64,000 nt of DNA from Nocardia albiluteola. Its GTDB lineage: Bacteria > Actinomycetota > Actinomycetes > Mycobacteriales > Mycobacteriaceae. A program made the translations under genes and the position numbers. Below are positions 42,584-50,640 of the stretch, piece after piece. Positions within the stretch are counted from its first letter, which is position 1, and each line of letters starts with the position of its first letter. Location of the stretch: positions 1-64,000 of the forward strand of contig NZ_JAHKNI010000029.1 of NCBI RefSeq assembly GCF_018860155.1. The letters run 5' to 3'. The notes beneath the pieces are model-generated. The model was not told the DNA's origin. It did no database searches and saw only the letters and a program-made list of their open reading frames with translations.

Positions 42584-42721
42584 TCTGATGCCATCGATGA
42601 GCTGTCGTTTCGTCCATTTCGGCGGGCGGCCCGCCTTCATGCCACGAGGCAGCAGCGGTGCCAGCCGCGCCCACTGGGCGTCAGTCAGATTCGCTCGCCT
42701 CGTCACCGATACGCTGGTCAC
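42584..42721 (-). pseudogene. Transposase N-terminal fragment (IS5-like)
   Basis: 46 residues: NLTDAQWARLAPLLPRGMKA and GRPPKWTKRQLIDGIR, the start of IS5-family (DUF4096-type) transposases. After IDGIR the sequence switches to the IS1380-like tail. No catalytic residues remain. Confidence 0.65.
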
Positions 42722-42778
42722 GAGGTCTCCGGTATCTCCGGTTTTGCTTGGTCGCTAAACCACCTACCGGAGACCTCG
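42721..42778. repeat. Inverted repeat at an IS scar
   Basis: CGAGGTCTCCGGTA (42721-42734) is repeated inverted at 42765-42778, a perfect 14-bp match. It starts at the transposase fragment's first codon and is probably related to the IS end. Confidence 0.55.
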
Positions 42779-43034
42779 CCATCCTCTTCTCATCGACACA
42801 CCAATGCCGACAACATTTTTCAACTGACCAGCTGGTAGGTGCCGCTCGGCGGCATCCACCAACTCACACCACTTTTGACACGCGGCCTAGCGTCCATCAG
42901 CGCCGGAATATAAGGCGGTCCTGCTCGTTCCGGTCTGCCAGAAGACCGACACCAGCCACCTAGCGCTCTTGTGGGTGGTCACACCGTCGGCGCGCCTTAC
43001 GCCCCGGCTTTGCAGCATTAATTACCATTTCTGT

Positions 43035-43544
43035 ATGGACTGGCTGAACCTGCTTGTTCCACCGGTTGTCGGTGCGTGTATGGCTGGTGTTGTTACCCTT
43101 CTTGCTGCGTTAGTAGGCCCCGGAACTTACCGAGGCTGGCGTATCAAGAAACTACTGGACCTAGTGAAAGATCTTGATAGACACCAGTTTCCCGGACAGC
43201 GTGCGGTGCTTCTCGACCAGGTTAGGTGCCTTGCGACGCAGATGGCGGCGATCTATAAGGTTCCTCAAGAGTGGCGCCTATTGATGGTCAGTTACCTGCT
43301 TTATGGCGCATTGGCGGGCAGCACTTTTGCCCTTATCTCCCTGGCGTCGTCGGCGTCAGGGATGTTCCTGCTACTGGGCTCTATTGTTGTTGTAATTCTA
43401 ATTTCCGTCACTTACGTGGCAATGAAGCCAGCCCAAGAGGCTTTGAATTACGTAAAATTTCACCGTGCGGAATTTATTCGGCGGGGGTTGCCGGAATCGT
43501 ATGAGCTTCCACCGCGGCCAAGACCTTGGTGGTTCCGGAAATAG
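43035..43544 (+). CDS. Membrane protein of unknown function, lower GC than its neighbours
   Basis: 169 residues from ATG 43035. Hydrophobic segments are about residues 6-27 (VVGACMAGVVTLLAALVG), 103-122 and 125-148 (MFLLLGSIVVVILISVTYVA). The cytoplasmic-looking part between them is basic. Codons ending in A or T are more common than elsewhere in the window, which suggests recent acquisition; it lies right after two IS scars. No family recognised. Confidence 0.6.
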   Translation: MDWLNLLVPPVVGACMAGVVTLLAALVGPGTYRGWRIKKLLDLVKDLDRHQFPGQRAVLLDQVRCLATQMAAIYKVPQEWRLLMVSYLLYGALAGSTFALISLASSASGMFLLLGSIVVVILISVTYVAMKPAQEALNYVKFHRAEFIRRGLPESYELPPRPRPWWFRK

Positions 43545-43591
43545 GACCATGGTGAATGCCGCATGAATTGCACTGCCGCACCGGCTTTCAG

Positions 43592-43771
43592 CTAACCAGG
43601 GGTGCCGGGGCCCGTTTCGACATGGAGCCCCAGCGCGCGCAGTCGCCCTGCGGCCTGCGCCACAACCGCGTGCGTACCCGACAGCACGGGTGTGCGACCC
43701 GTGCGTTCCACCTCACATACCAGCGCCACCGCGGTGTGCAAGCTGAGCTGTGGCGGGCGGCGATCAGCCAT
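43592..43771 (-). CDS. Possible small protein (ClpS/L7-L12-like pattern), uncertain
   Basis: 59 residues from ATG 43771: LSLHTAVALVCEVERTG then PVLSGTHAVVAQAAGRLRALGLHVE. The helix-strand-helix pattern resembles the core of ClpS-like adaptor domains, but the match is short. No good ribosome site is seen. It may be real or a decayed gene. Confidence 0.3.
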   Translation of the reverse strand: MADRRPPQLSLHTAVALVCEVERTGRTPVLSGTHAVVAQAAGRLRALGLHVETGPGTPG

Positions 43772-43930
43772 ACCGTGGCGGGAGCAGTCGGAGGCGGTGC
43801 CGCGAGCGTGGGCCAGCCGAACTCCTGCCCACCTACGGGCGAGTGGCAATTCCATCCCTCCCTGGGGGTAGCCCGATCTCATACCAGGGTTGGATGGGAT
43901 CTCGCTGGGCGCGGTCCTAGCGTTGTCCGC

Positions 43931-44608
43931 GTGACGATTATCCGGCGTTTGGGCCTCGACTTCGCATACACGTTCTTGGGATTACCCCTCGCATTGATCA
44001 GTTTCAGCCTCCTTGTGTCCCTTTTCGCGGCGAGTATCGGCACAGCGGTGATCTTCATCGGGATTCCGCTGCTCGCGCTGACGCTGCTGCTCGCGCGCGG
44101 CTTCGCCGACATCGAGCGCGTACGCCTACAGCAGCTGACGGGCAGGGCGGCACCACGGCCTCGGTACGCCGAGGCGCCCGAGGGAGCGGGATGGTTCCGC
44201 CAGATCACCTCACCGATCAGGCAGGGGCAGAGCTGGCTGGATCTGTTGTACGCCGTCGTCAACCTGCCGATCGCGATCGTCACATTCGTGTTGCCTATCC
44301 TGTGGTGGGCAATCACGCTGGGTGGTTTGACGTACTGGTTCTGGGGCAGGTTCATTCCCCTTGGTGACAGCCACGACATAGTCATCGAGACGATCATGGG
44401 CTCGGACACAGCCCACAATCGGACAGTCTTTTACACGATCGTCGGCGCCGTAGCGCTGCTCACCGTGTACACCGTCCAGCGGGGCAGCGCCGCCCTGCAG
44501 GCCGCCTTCGCGCAGACCTTGCTCACCCGGCTCGCCGTTATGCAGGGACGCATCCAGGATCTGACCACCACCAGCAGAGCGGCGGCCGTCTCCGCGGAGG
44601 CAACGTAG
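43931..44608 (+). CDS. Stand-alone membrane sensor-domain protein
   Basis: 225 residues, GTG start at 43931. FAYTFLGLPLALISFSLLVS and FIGIPLLALTLLLARGFADIER form the first two membrane segments; RYAEAPEGAGWFRQITSPIR and WLDLLYAVVNLPIAIVTFVL near residue 105 follow, then two more segments. This is the putative sensor domain normally fused to the N-terminus of actinobacterial histidine kinases (LLYAVVNLPIA block). Here no kinase part follows. It may act as a free sensor or be a truncated kinase. Confidence 0.75.
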   Translation: MTIIRRLGLDFAYTFLGLPLALISFSLLVSLFAASIGTAVIFIGIPLLALTLLLARGFADIERVRLQQLTGRAAPRPRYAEAPEGAGWFRQITSPIRQGQSWLDLLYAVVNLPIAIVTFVLPILWWAITLGGLTYWFWGRFIPLGDSHDIVIETIMGSDTAHNRTVFYTIVGAVALLTVYTVQRGSAALQAAFAQTLLTRLAVMQGRIQDLTTTSRAAAVSAEAT

Positions 44609-45036
44609 CAGCATGTCCTGACTTATCGCAGATGCGGCATTCGGAGCGTTCGCCGTAGCCGGCGCCGCACGCCGCGTCGGCCTCGGATCACGAGATGACC
44701 ACCCTGCTGTCTCGGGAATCGACAGGCCCGGTAGCTGAGCGGCCGCCGCTCCTACACCACGCTATGGGCCGCAACTCCGCAGCCAGCTCCCTCCTCCGAC
44801 ACAGCGCCTCACGGCGCAAACGAAGTCTGTGCCAGATCCACGATTGGCGTTCCGTTGACAACCGCGTAGGGCCTGGTCGTCGAGTGAGTCATGCTGTGGT
44901 AGTCGATGTGTCACGAAATGAGCTCCGCGCCCAAGAGCTGACACCGCTGCGCGGGCGATCATGAAATGTTCACGAAGAGATTGGTTTCCTTTGTGTGGCA
45001 CGGAAATCCGCGCCACAACGAAAGGACTCAGCTCTC
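44609..45036. other. Stretch without a recognisable gene
   Basis: No supported frame. The last bases carry AAAGGA (45020-45025), the likely ribosome site of the following gene. Confidence 0.4.
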
Positions 45037-45264
45037 ATGATGAAGAACATTCTTGTCACCGGCGCCATCGCGATCGGCCTCGCCGCTGCCGGCACCGGGA
45101 TCGCCTCCGCCGAAGAGGTCCAGGTCGAGGGCAACTACTCGACCCTGGCCGCCTGCCAGGCCGACGGCCCCCATGTCGAGGTGACCCGCAACAACGACAA
45201 GTGGACCAAGTGGGACTGCCGCCAGGGCGACGACGGCCTTTTCTACCTGTACCTGTCGAACTGA
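45037..45264 (+). CDS. Small secreted protein
   Basis: 75 residues. MKNILVTGAIAIGLAAAGTG followed by IASAEE is a clean signal peptide with an AxA-type cleavage site (ASA/E). The mature part of about 50 residues has two cysteines (AACQADGP and DCRQGDDG), which could form one disulfide. Similar small exported proteins are common in mycolata; function unknown. Two hairpins follow the gene. Confidence 0.75.
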   Translation: MMKNILVTGAIAIGLAAAGTGIASAEEVQVEGNYSTLAACQADGPHVEVTRNNDKWTKWDCRQGDDGLFYLYLSN

Positions 45265-45300
45265 TCGACATCGCCGCTGGGGTTTCCTCCAAGCCGCTGC

Positions 45301-45332
45301 CCGGGTGGCTCGCGAGGGGTCGCGCCACCCGG
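45301..45332 (+). terminator. Hairpin after the small secreted protein gene
   Basis: CCGGGTGGC (45301-45309) pairs with GCCACCCGG (45324-45332); the inner CGCG bases extend the stem. It lies 36 bases after the stop. Confidence 0.6.
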
Positions 45333-45365
45333 CGTCGCCGCGCACTGCATTCCGAGTGCGGATGG

Positions 45366-45402
45366 AGGCCGGTATAGACGTTCCCTCCGGCTATACCGGC
45401 CT
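45366..45402. terminator. Second hairpin in the convergent region
   Basis: A perfect 12-bp stem (45366-45377 with 45391-45402) between the convergent secreted-protein and kinase genes. It could end transcription from either side. Confidence 0.55.
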
Positions 45403-45473
45403 TCACTCGCACTGGTGGAAAGCCGGCGAGAAGCGGTTCATCCCCTCCACCACAGCGAATTCCAGCAGAATGC

Positions 45474-46844
45474 CTACTGGGTTCTCGTGACGGCGGGCAG
45501 TGTTGCCGGCGGCAGCCACAGCGTGGCGATCGCCCCGCCGCCGGCGGCCGGTTCGATGGCGGCGTTGCCGCCGTGCACCTGTGCCACCCAGGCCACCAGA
45601 GCCAGCCCGATGCCGTGCCGGCCGCTGCGCCCGGCGACGCCGCGGTCGAACGGGTTGGCCGACAGCGCCGGATCGATGCCCGGTCCGTAGTCGCGGACGC
45701 TGATCCGGCCCTCGGCCACCTGCACCTCCACCGGTGCCGATCGGTTCACCGCACCGTGGGTGAGCGCGTTCTCCACCATGTTGCGGATCGCCAGGGTCAG
45801 CAGTTCCGGATCGCCGACCACCATCGAGGGCCGGGCGTCCAGGGTGATGCGGTCGTCCGGGATGTCCTCGACGACGGTATCGGCCAGCTGATCCAGCCGC
45901 AGCATGGTGCGTTCGGGATCCGCGATGCCTGCCTGCATGCGGGCCCGCGCGAGCAGACCGGTCACCAGCCGCGCCATCCGATCGGCCAGCCCGCGCGTCT
46001 CGTCGAGCACCCGGTCCAGGTCCTGCGGTGTGTGCGTCCGGGATTCGGTGATCAGCTTCATGGTGGTCAGTGGCGTTCGCAGCTCGTGGGCGGCGTCGGC
46101 GAGGAACTGCTCGTGCTCGTCGAGCACCTGGACCGCGGCTCGCATGCTGCGCCCGGACAGCACGTGCCCGGCTGCGCCGGCGGCGGCCACGATCAGCAGC
46201 CCGCCGGCGAACAGGCCGAGCATGAGCAGCCGATGCGCACCGGCCCCGCTCGTCGGCGGCGCGCCCGCCATCACCACGGCGACCCGATCGTTGTCGTCCC
46301 AGAACACCGGGGTGGCGGCCACCCGCACCGCTGCGCCGGACACGTCGACCCCGGTGTGCATCCAGGTGGCGTAGATCTGGCCCTGGGACCGGTCGACGGA
46401 GTCGGAGGCGAGGATCCCCAGATCGGTGTCGTCAGGCAGCTGCGATCGCAGATGGGTGTACACCTGTCGCCACTTTCCGCCGGTGGCCTTGCGGGTCAGC
46501 ACGACCACGGCGGTCTGCTGGTTGGTCAGGTCGTCGTTGGCGATGGTGGATACGTCGACGGCCTTGTTGTCGGTGGTGAGCAGCACGGCCCGGGCCAGGC
46601 CGCCCGCCACCCGGTCCAGATCGTGATCGACTCCGCGCGCGCGGGATTGGCTGTCGACCCACACCACGCCCACCCCGAGCACCATCGTGCACACCGCGGT
46701 GATCGAGGTGACCAGCGCGGTGAGCATCCATCGGGTGCGCCGCAGCCCAGCCAGTGCGGGGCGGGTATTGCTCCTGCCTCCGCTTCGCTCCGGCGCGAGC
46801 GAGTACTCGGCCGTGTTCATCGTTCGCTCGCTGCGCTCACTCAT
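45474..46844 (-). CDS. Sensor histidine kinase
   Basis: 456 residues from ATG 46844, which overlaps the regulator's stop (ATGA). Two membrane segments, ALVTSITAVCTMVLGVGVVW near residue 42 and LMLGLFAGGLLIVAAAGAAG near 215, flank an extracytoplasmic domain of about 150 residues. Then come the H-box FLADAAHELRTPLTTMK near 258, N-box MVENALTHGAV near 375, RDYGPGID and HGIGLALVAWV. The first 25 residues (MSERSERTMNTAEYS) are encoded by a repeat-like sequence and may not be native; ATG 46820 is a second possible start. Signal unknown. Confidence 0.9.
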   Translation of the reverse strand: MSERSERTMNTAEYSLAPERSGGRSNTRPALAGLRRTRWMLTALVTSITAVCTMVLGVGVVWVDSQSRARGVDHDLDRVAGGLARAVLLTTDNKAVDVSTIANDDLTNQQTAVVVLTRKATGGKWRQVYTHLRSQLPDDTDLGILASDSVDRSQGQIYATWMHTGVDVSGAAVRVAATPVFWDDNDRVAVVMAGAPPTSGAGAHRLLMLGLFAGGLLIVAAAGAAGHVLSGRSMRAAVQVLDEHEQFLADAAHELRTPLTTMKLITESRTHTPQDLDRVLDETRGLADRMARLVTGLLARARMQAGIADPERTMLRLDQLADTVVEDIPDDRITLDARPSMVVGDPELLTLAIRNMVENALTHGAVNRSAPVEVQVAEGRISVRDYGPGIDPALSANPFDRGVAGRSGRHGIGLALVAWVAQVHGGNAAIEPAAGGGAIATLWLPPATLPAVTRTQ

Positions 46845-46859
46845 GCCTCCGCTTCGCTC
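46776..46859. repeat. Repeat-like sequence at the kinase/regulator junction
   Basis: GCCTCCGCTTCGCTC occurs at 46776-46790 and 46845-46859, 69 bases apart, framing a stretch rich in GAGCGA and CGCTCG. It supplies the last codons of the regulator and the first codons of the kinase. Confidence 0.6.
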
Positions 46860-47533
46860 GTTAGTAGAACTGGCTCGAGAGCGAACAGGAAGCCAGTGCC
46901 GCGAACGGTCTCGATGACCGGCGGCGGACCGAGTTTGCGGCGCAGCTTGGCCACGAGCGCATCGACCACGTTGGAGGTGGGCTCGGCCATTTCGTCCCAG
47001 CAGCATTCGATGAGTTCGCTGCGCGAGACCACGCTGCCGCGCCGGGCCGCCATCAACTCCAGTACCGCGAACTCCTTCGGAGTCAACGACAGCAGGATCC
47101 CTCCGCGCTGCACCCGGCGGCGCATCAGGTCGATCTCGATGTCGCCCACCATGATCTGCGCCGCGGTCGGCTGGGCCTGACGCCGGCACAACGCGCGCAC
47201 CCGTAACACCAACTCAGCCAGCGCGAATGGCTTGGCCAGGTAGTCGTCGGCACCGTTCTCGAAACCGGCGATGCGGTCGGCCAGCCCGTCACGGGCGGTG
47301 AGGATCAGTGCGGGTACGTTGTGACCGGCGGCGCGGGTGCCGGCGACCAAGTCCAGGCCGTCACCGTCGGGCAATCCGCGGTCGACGACCAGGCAGTCGT
47401 AGCGGTTGACCGCGATCTTGAAATCGGCATCGGCTATGTCTCCGGCCGGATCAACGGCGAACCCCGCCGCCCGAAGTCCGGTTGTGACCTCGTGGCACAA
47501 CCGCTGGTCGTCCTCCAACACCAGAATTCGCAC
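46841..47533 (-). CDS. OmpR/PhoB-family response regulator
   Basis: 230 residues, GTG start. Receiver domain: MRILVLEDDQRL (acidic pair), CLVVDRGLPDGDG (phospho-Asp near residue 51), LILTARDG and DDYLAKPFAL (Lys). The winged-helix domain follows, with SLTPKEFAVLELM, VVDALVAKLRRKLG and IETVRGTGFLF. It is cotranscribed with the kinase at 45474. The last residues LLTSEAEA come from the repeat-like sequence. Confidence 0.93.
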   Translation of the reverse strand: MRILVLEDDQRLCHEVTTGLRAAGFAVDPAGDIADADFKIAVNRYDCLVVDRGLPDGDGLDLVAGTRAAGHNVPALILTARDGLADRIAGFENGADDYLAKPFALAELVLRVRALCRRQAQPTAAQIMVGDIEIDLMRRRVQRGGILLSLTPKEFAVLELMAARRGSVVSRSELIECCWDEMAEPTSNVVDALVAKLRRKLGPPPVIETVRGTGFLFALEPVLLTSEAEA

Positions 47534-47764
47534 GCACCGACATTAGGCCATGCCTGCGCGCATCGCCGATTTCCTCAGCTGACCGGCCCCCGACCCGACA
47601 CCACAGGGCGGCCTTGCGCGGTCGATGCGGGCACGCTCGCACCGATGCCAGAGACAGCGAGTCGGTCAGGTACGGATGTCCGAACCCGGAAGACCGTGCT
47701 GCCCTGCGCATCTCGAGCCAGCTGACGGCGCACGCCCGCTGGTTCCGCCCGATCCCCAGGTGTG

Positions 47765-47934
47765 TCGGCTAGCTGTTCGGCGGTGGCGGTCGGATGTACC
47801 GGATCCCCGGCCCAGGCCGCGGTCAGCGTGGGCTGGCGCAGCTGCGAAAGCAGTTCCAGGGCAGGCGGATTCGAGTCACGTGCGCCACGCATCACCGCCG
47901 GGAACAGGGCTTCCGTGATATCGGGTATGCGCAC
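47765..47934 (-). pseudogene. Possible alpha/beta hydrolase C-terminal remnant
   Basis: Minus-strand frame with LELLSQLRQPTLTAAWAGDP and VHPTATAEQLADT, a pattern of the acid-residue region of alpha/beta hydrolases (GDPVHP). Neither a nucleophile elbow nor the C-terminal His is present, and downstream sequence is unrelated. The remaining stretch 47534-48076 shows nothing else firm. Confidence 0.3.
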
Positions 47935-48076
47935 CTAGCCGCCCAGCCGCGTCGAGCAACTCGGCGCGCGATCCACCGGCTCACGGTCGAAGGCGAGGCG
48001 GAATTTCAACAATCCGTTGATCTCTTCAACAAGCGAGCGTAGCGTCGCCGTTTATCTAGAGAACGGAGGTTCCGCA

Positions 48077-49018
48077 ATGTCGCGAACCTATGTGCGCCAC
48101 ATCGCACTACTGGCAGGTTTGGTCAGTTTCCTCGTCGCCTGCGGGGGCGACCCGAGCGGCGGCGGCACGACGTCGCATACACCGAGCGCCAACGTCCCGG
48201 ACAACGCCGCGATCATCGGGGCGGTGACCAAGGATCCGCAGCTCAACGCCGGCCTGCCGGCGTCGATCAGCCAGGCGGGCACGCTGCACCTGGCGTCGTA
48301 TATCCAGTCCGCACCCAACAACTTCTATGCCGCCGACGGCAAGACTCCGATCGGCTACGAGGTCGATCTGGCCAAGGCGATCGCGGCAAAGCTCGGTGTC
48401 GGTGTCCAGTATCAGGACATGACGTTCGATTCGCTGATCACCAGCCTGCAGTCCGGCCGAGTCGACCTGACCATGGCGGCGATGAACGACACCAAAGCAC
48501 GTCAGCAGCAGATCGACTTCGTCGACTACTTCACCTCCGGCATCGCGATCATGATCCGCAAGGGCAACCCGGACGCGATTACCGGGCCGGATACGTTGTG
48601 CGGCAAGAACGTCGCGGTCGTCCAGGGAACGAGCCAGCAGAAGTTCGCCGCGGACCAGAGCACGAAATGCACGCAGGCAGGCAAGGCCGCGATCAACGTC
48701 ACCGAGACCGAGAGCGACAACCAGAACCAGACCCAGCTGCGCACCGGTCGGGTCCAAGCGATCGTCAACGACCTGCCCACCGCCATCTACGTGTCCCGCA
48801 CCGCGGGCGACGGGAAGTTCTTCGAGGTCGTGCCGGGCGAGCCGATCAACGGCGGTCCCTACGGTATCGGTATCAACAAGCAGAACAAGCCGCTCGCCGA
48901 GGCCGTGCAGAAGGCGCTGAACGAGCTGATCACCGACGGCAGCTACGGCAAGATCCTGCAGGCGTGGGGTGTGGAGAAGGGCGCGGTCAAGGAGGCCGTG
49001 ATCAATGGAGGAAGCTGA
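48077..49018 (+). CDS. Polar amino acid ABC transporter substrate-binding lipoprotein
   Basis: 313 residues from ATG 48077, with GGAGG upstream. The lipobox is FLVACGG. The SBP family-3 domain has PIGYEVDLAKAIAAKLGV near residue 92, SLITSLQSGRVDLTMAAMNDT, FVDYFTSGIAIMIRKGN and PYGIGINKQN. It would bind a polar amino acid or similar compound outside the membrane. The permease start lies inside its last codons. Confidence 0.92.
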   Translation: MSRTYVRHIALLAGLVSFLVACGGDPSGGGTTSHTPSANVPDNAAIIGAVTKDPQLNAGLPASISQAGTLHLASYIQSAPNNFYAADGKTPIGYEVDLAKAIAAKLGVGVQYQDMTFDSLITSLQSGRVDLTMAAMNDTKARQQQIDFVDYFTSGIAIMIRKGNPDAITGPDTLCGKNVAVVQGTSQQKFAADQSTKCTQAGKAAINVTETESDNQNQTQLRTGRVQAIVNDLPTAIYVSRTAGDGKFFEVVPGEPINGGPYGIGINKQNKPLAEAVQKALNELITDGSYGKILQAWGVEKGAVKEAVINGGS

Positions 49019-49880
49019 GCTGCCGATAGTCCGCCTGAGACATTGGGGTCGCTGGATCGCCGCCGCGGTGATCCTCGCCCTGCTGGTGGCACTCGGCATC
49101 GCGCTCGGCAACGGGAAGATCGAGTGGGCTCGGGTACCGGACTTCCTGTGGTATCGCGTGATGGTGACCGGCCTGGTCAACACCATTGTGCTGGCAGTGC
49201 TCTCGCAGGGTGTGGCGATCGTGCTCGGCGTCGTCGTCGCGTTGCTGCGACGCAGCGCGAACCCGGTGGCGCGCTGGTTCGCGGCGGGCTACATCTGGCT
49301 GTTCCGCGGCCTGCCCGTGCTGCTGCAGATCCTGCTCTGGTACAACCTGGCGCTGGTCTTCCCGGTGATCTCCATCCCATCCCTTTTCCACGCACAGACC
49401 AATGTTCTGATCAGCGCGTTCACCGCGGCCTTCCTCGGCCTGGCGCTCAACGAGAGCGCATACATGGCCGAGATCGTCCGGGCCGGGCTGAACAGTGTCG
49501 ACAGCGGACAAACCGAGGCGGCCAAATCGATCGGTATGACACCCGGGATGACCCTGTGGCGGGTCGTACTGCCGCAGGCGATGCGGGTGATCATCCCGCC
49601 CACCGGCAACGACTTCATCAACATGCTCAAGGGAACGTCGATGGCGTCGGTGATCGGCGTGACGGAGCTGATCCATGCGGCCAACAACATCTCCTCCAGC
49701 AACCTGTTGGTGATGGAGACCTTGCTCGCCGCGGCGGTCTGGTACATGGTCGTGGTCACGGTCGCCGGGGTCGGCCAGCATCGCCTGGAGCGCGCGTTCG
49801 GTGTGGCCGACCGGGGGCCGATGGCGCGCGCCGCGAAGGCGTTGCGGGGCGTGCCGTTAGTAAGGAGTACCCGTGAGTGA
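49005..49880 (+). CDS. Polar amino acid ABC transporter permease (HisM/GlnP type)
   Basis: 291 residues; ATG 49005 lies 14 bases before the stop of the preceding gene. Membrane segments begin at about residue 15. Family blocks are GLVNTIVLAVLSQGVAIVLG near 65, YIWLFRGLPVLLQILLWYN near 95 and ESAYMAEIVRAGLNSVDSGQ followed by EAAKSIGMTPG near 180 (EAA loop that contacts the ATPase). It overlaps the ATPase gene by eight bases. Confidence 0.92.
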   Translation: MEEAELPIVRLRHWGRWIAAAVILALLVALGIALGNGKIEWARVPDFLWYRVMVTGLVNTIVLAVLSQGVAIVLGVVVALLRRSANPVARWFAAGYIWLFRGLPVLLQILLWYNLALVFPVISIPSLFHAQTNVLISAFTAAFLGLALNESAYMAEIVRAGLNSVDSGQTEAAKSIGMTPGMTLWRVVLPQAMRVIIPPTGNDFINMLKGTSMASVIGVTELIHAANNISSSNLLVMETLLAAAVWYMVVVTVAGVGQHRLERAFGVADRGPMARAAKALRGVPLVRSTRE

Positions 49881-50640
49881 CCCCCTGCTGCGAGCCGTGA
49901 GCGTTCGCAAAAACTACGGCAACACCGAAGTGTTGCGCGGGATCGATCTGGAAGTCCGCAAGGGTCAGGTCGTCTGCCTGCTCGGGCCCTCCGGCGCCGG
50001 GAAGAGCACGTTCCTGCGGTGTATCAACCACCTCGAGACCATCGATGGCGGCCAGATCTGGGTCGACGGTGAGCCGATCGGATTCCGGCTACGCGGCGGC
50101 AGGTTGTACGAGCTGCGGGAGCACGAGGTCGCCCGACAGCGACGCGACATCGGCATGGTTTTCCAGCGGTTCAACCTCTTCGCCCACCGCACGGCCCTGG
50201 AGAATGTCGTCGAAGGGCCGGTCCGGGTACTGGGTGTCGACGCCGCGAGCGCGCGGCGGCAGGGCCTGGAGCTGCTCGACCGGGTCGGGCTGGCACACCG
50301 TGCCGACGCCTACCCGGCGCAGCTGTCTGGCGGGCAGCAGCAGCGGGTGGCGATCGCCCGGTCGCTCGCGATGCGCCCGAAGCTGATGCTGTTCGACGAA
50401 CCGACCTCGGCGCTCGACCCGGAGTTGGTGGGTGAGGTTCTCGAAGTGATGGGTACGTTGGCTCGAGAGGGGATGACGATGGTCGTGGTGACACACGAGA
50501 TGAGCTTCGCCGCCGAGGCCGCCGACGAGGTGGTATTCCTCGCCGACGGCGTAGTTGTCGAGACCGGGCCGCCGGGTGAGGTGCTCAGCGCACCGAAACA
50601 CGACCGCACCCGCCAGTTCCTCGCGAGGATTCTGTCGTGA
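49873..50640 (+). CDS. Polar amino acid ABC transporter ATPase (GlnQ/HisP type)
   Basis: 255 residues, GTG start. Walker A LLGPSGAGKSTFLRC near residue 35, the family's Q-loop GMVFQRFNLFAHRTALENV, signature QLSGGQQQRVAIARSLAM near 155 and Walker B KLMLFDEPTSALDPELV. The stop overlaps the start of the fusion gene by GTGA, so the transporter and the enzyme-regulator are one unit. Confidence 0.94.
   Translation: MSDPLLRAVSVRKNYGNTEVLRGIDLEVRKGQVVCLLGPSGAGKSTFLRCINHLETIDGGQIWVDGEPIGFRLRGGRLYELREHEVARQRRDIGMVFQRFNLFAHRTALENVVEGPVRVLGVDAASARRQGLELLDRVGLAHRADAYPAQLSGGQQQRVAIARSLAMRPKLMLFDEPTSALDPELVGEVLEVMGTLAREGMTMVVVTHEMSFAAEAADEVVFLADGVVVETGPPGEVLSAPKHDRTRQFLARILS

Noticed and set aside
44696..44780. 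tRNA-like string (GGTAGCTGAGCGG)
   Set aside because: No acceptor stem, anticodon arm or T-loop could be paired around it.
46777..46860. CRISPR-like direct repeats
   Set aside because: Only two copies of a 15-base unit inside coding sequence; no array.
47575..47934. Complete 119-residue gene on the minus strand
   Set aside because: Only the first 55 or so residues look like a protein family (hydrolase end); the rest is low-complexity, so it was listed as a remnant.
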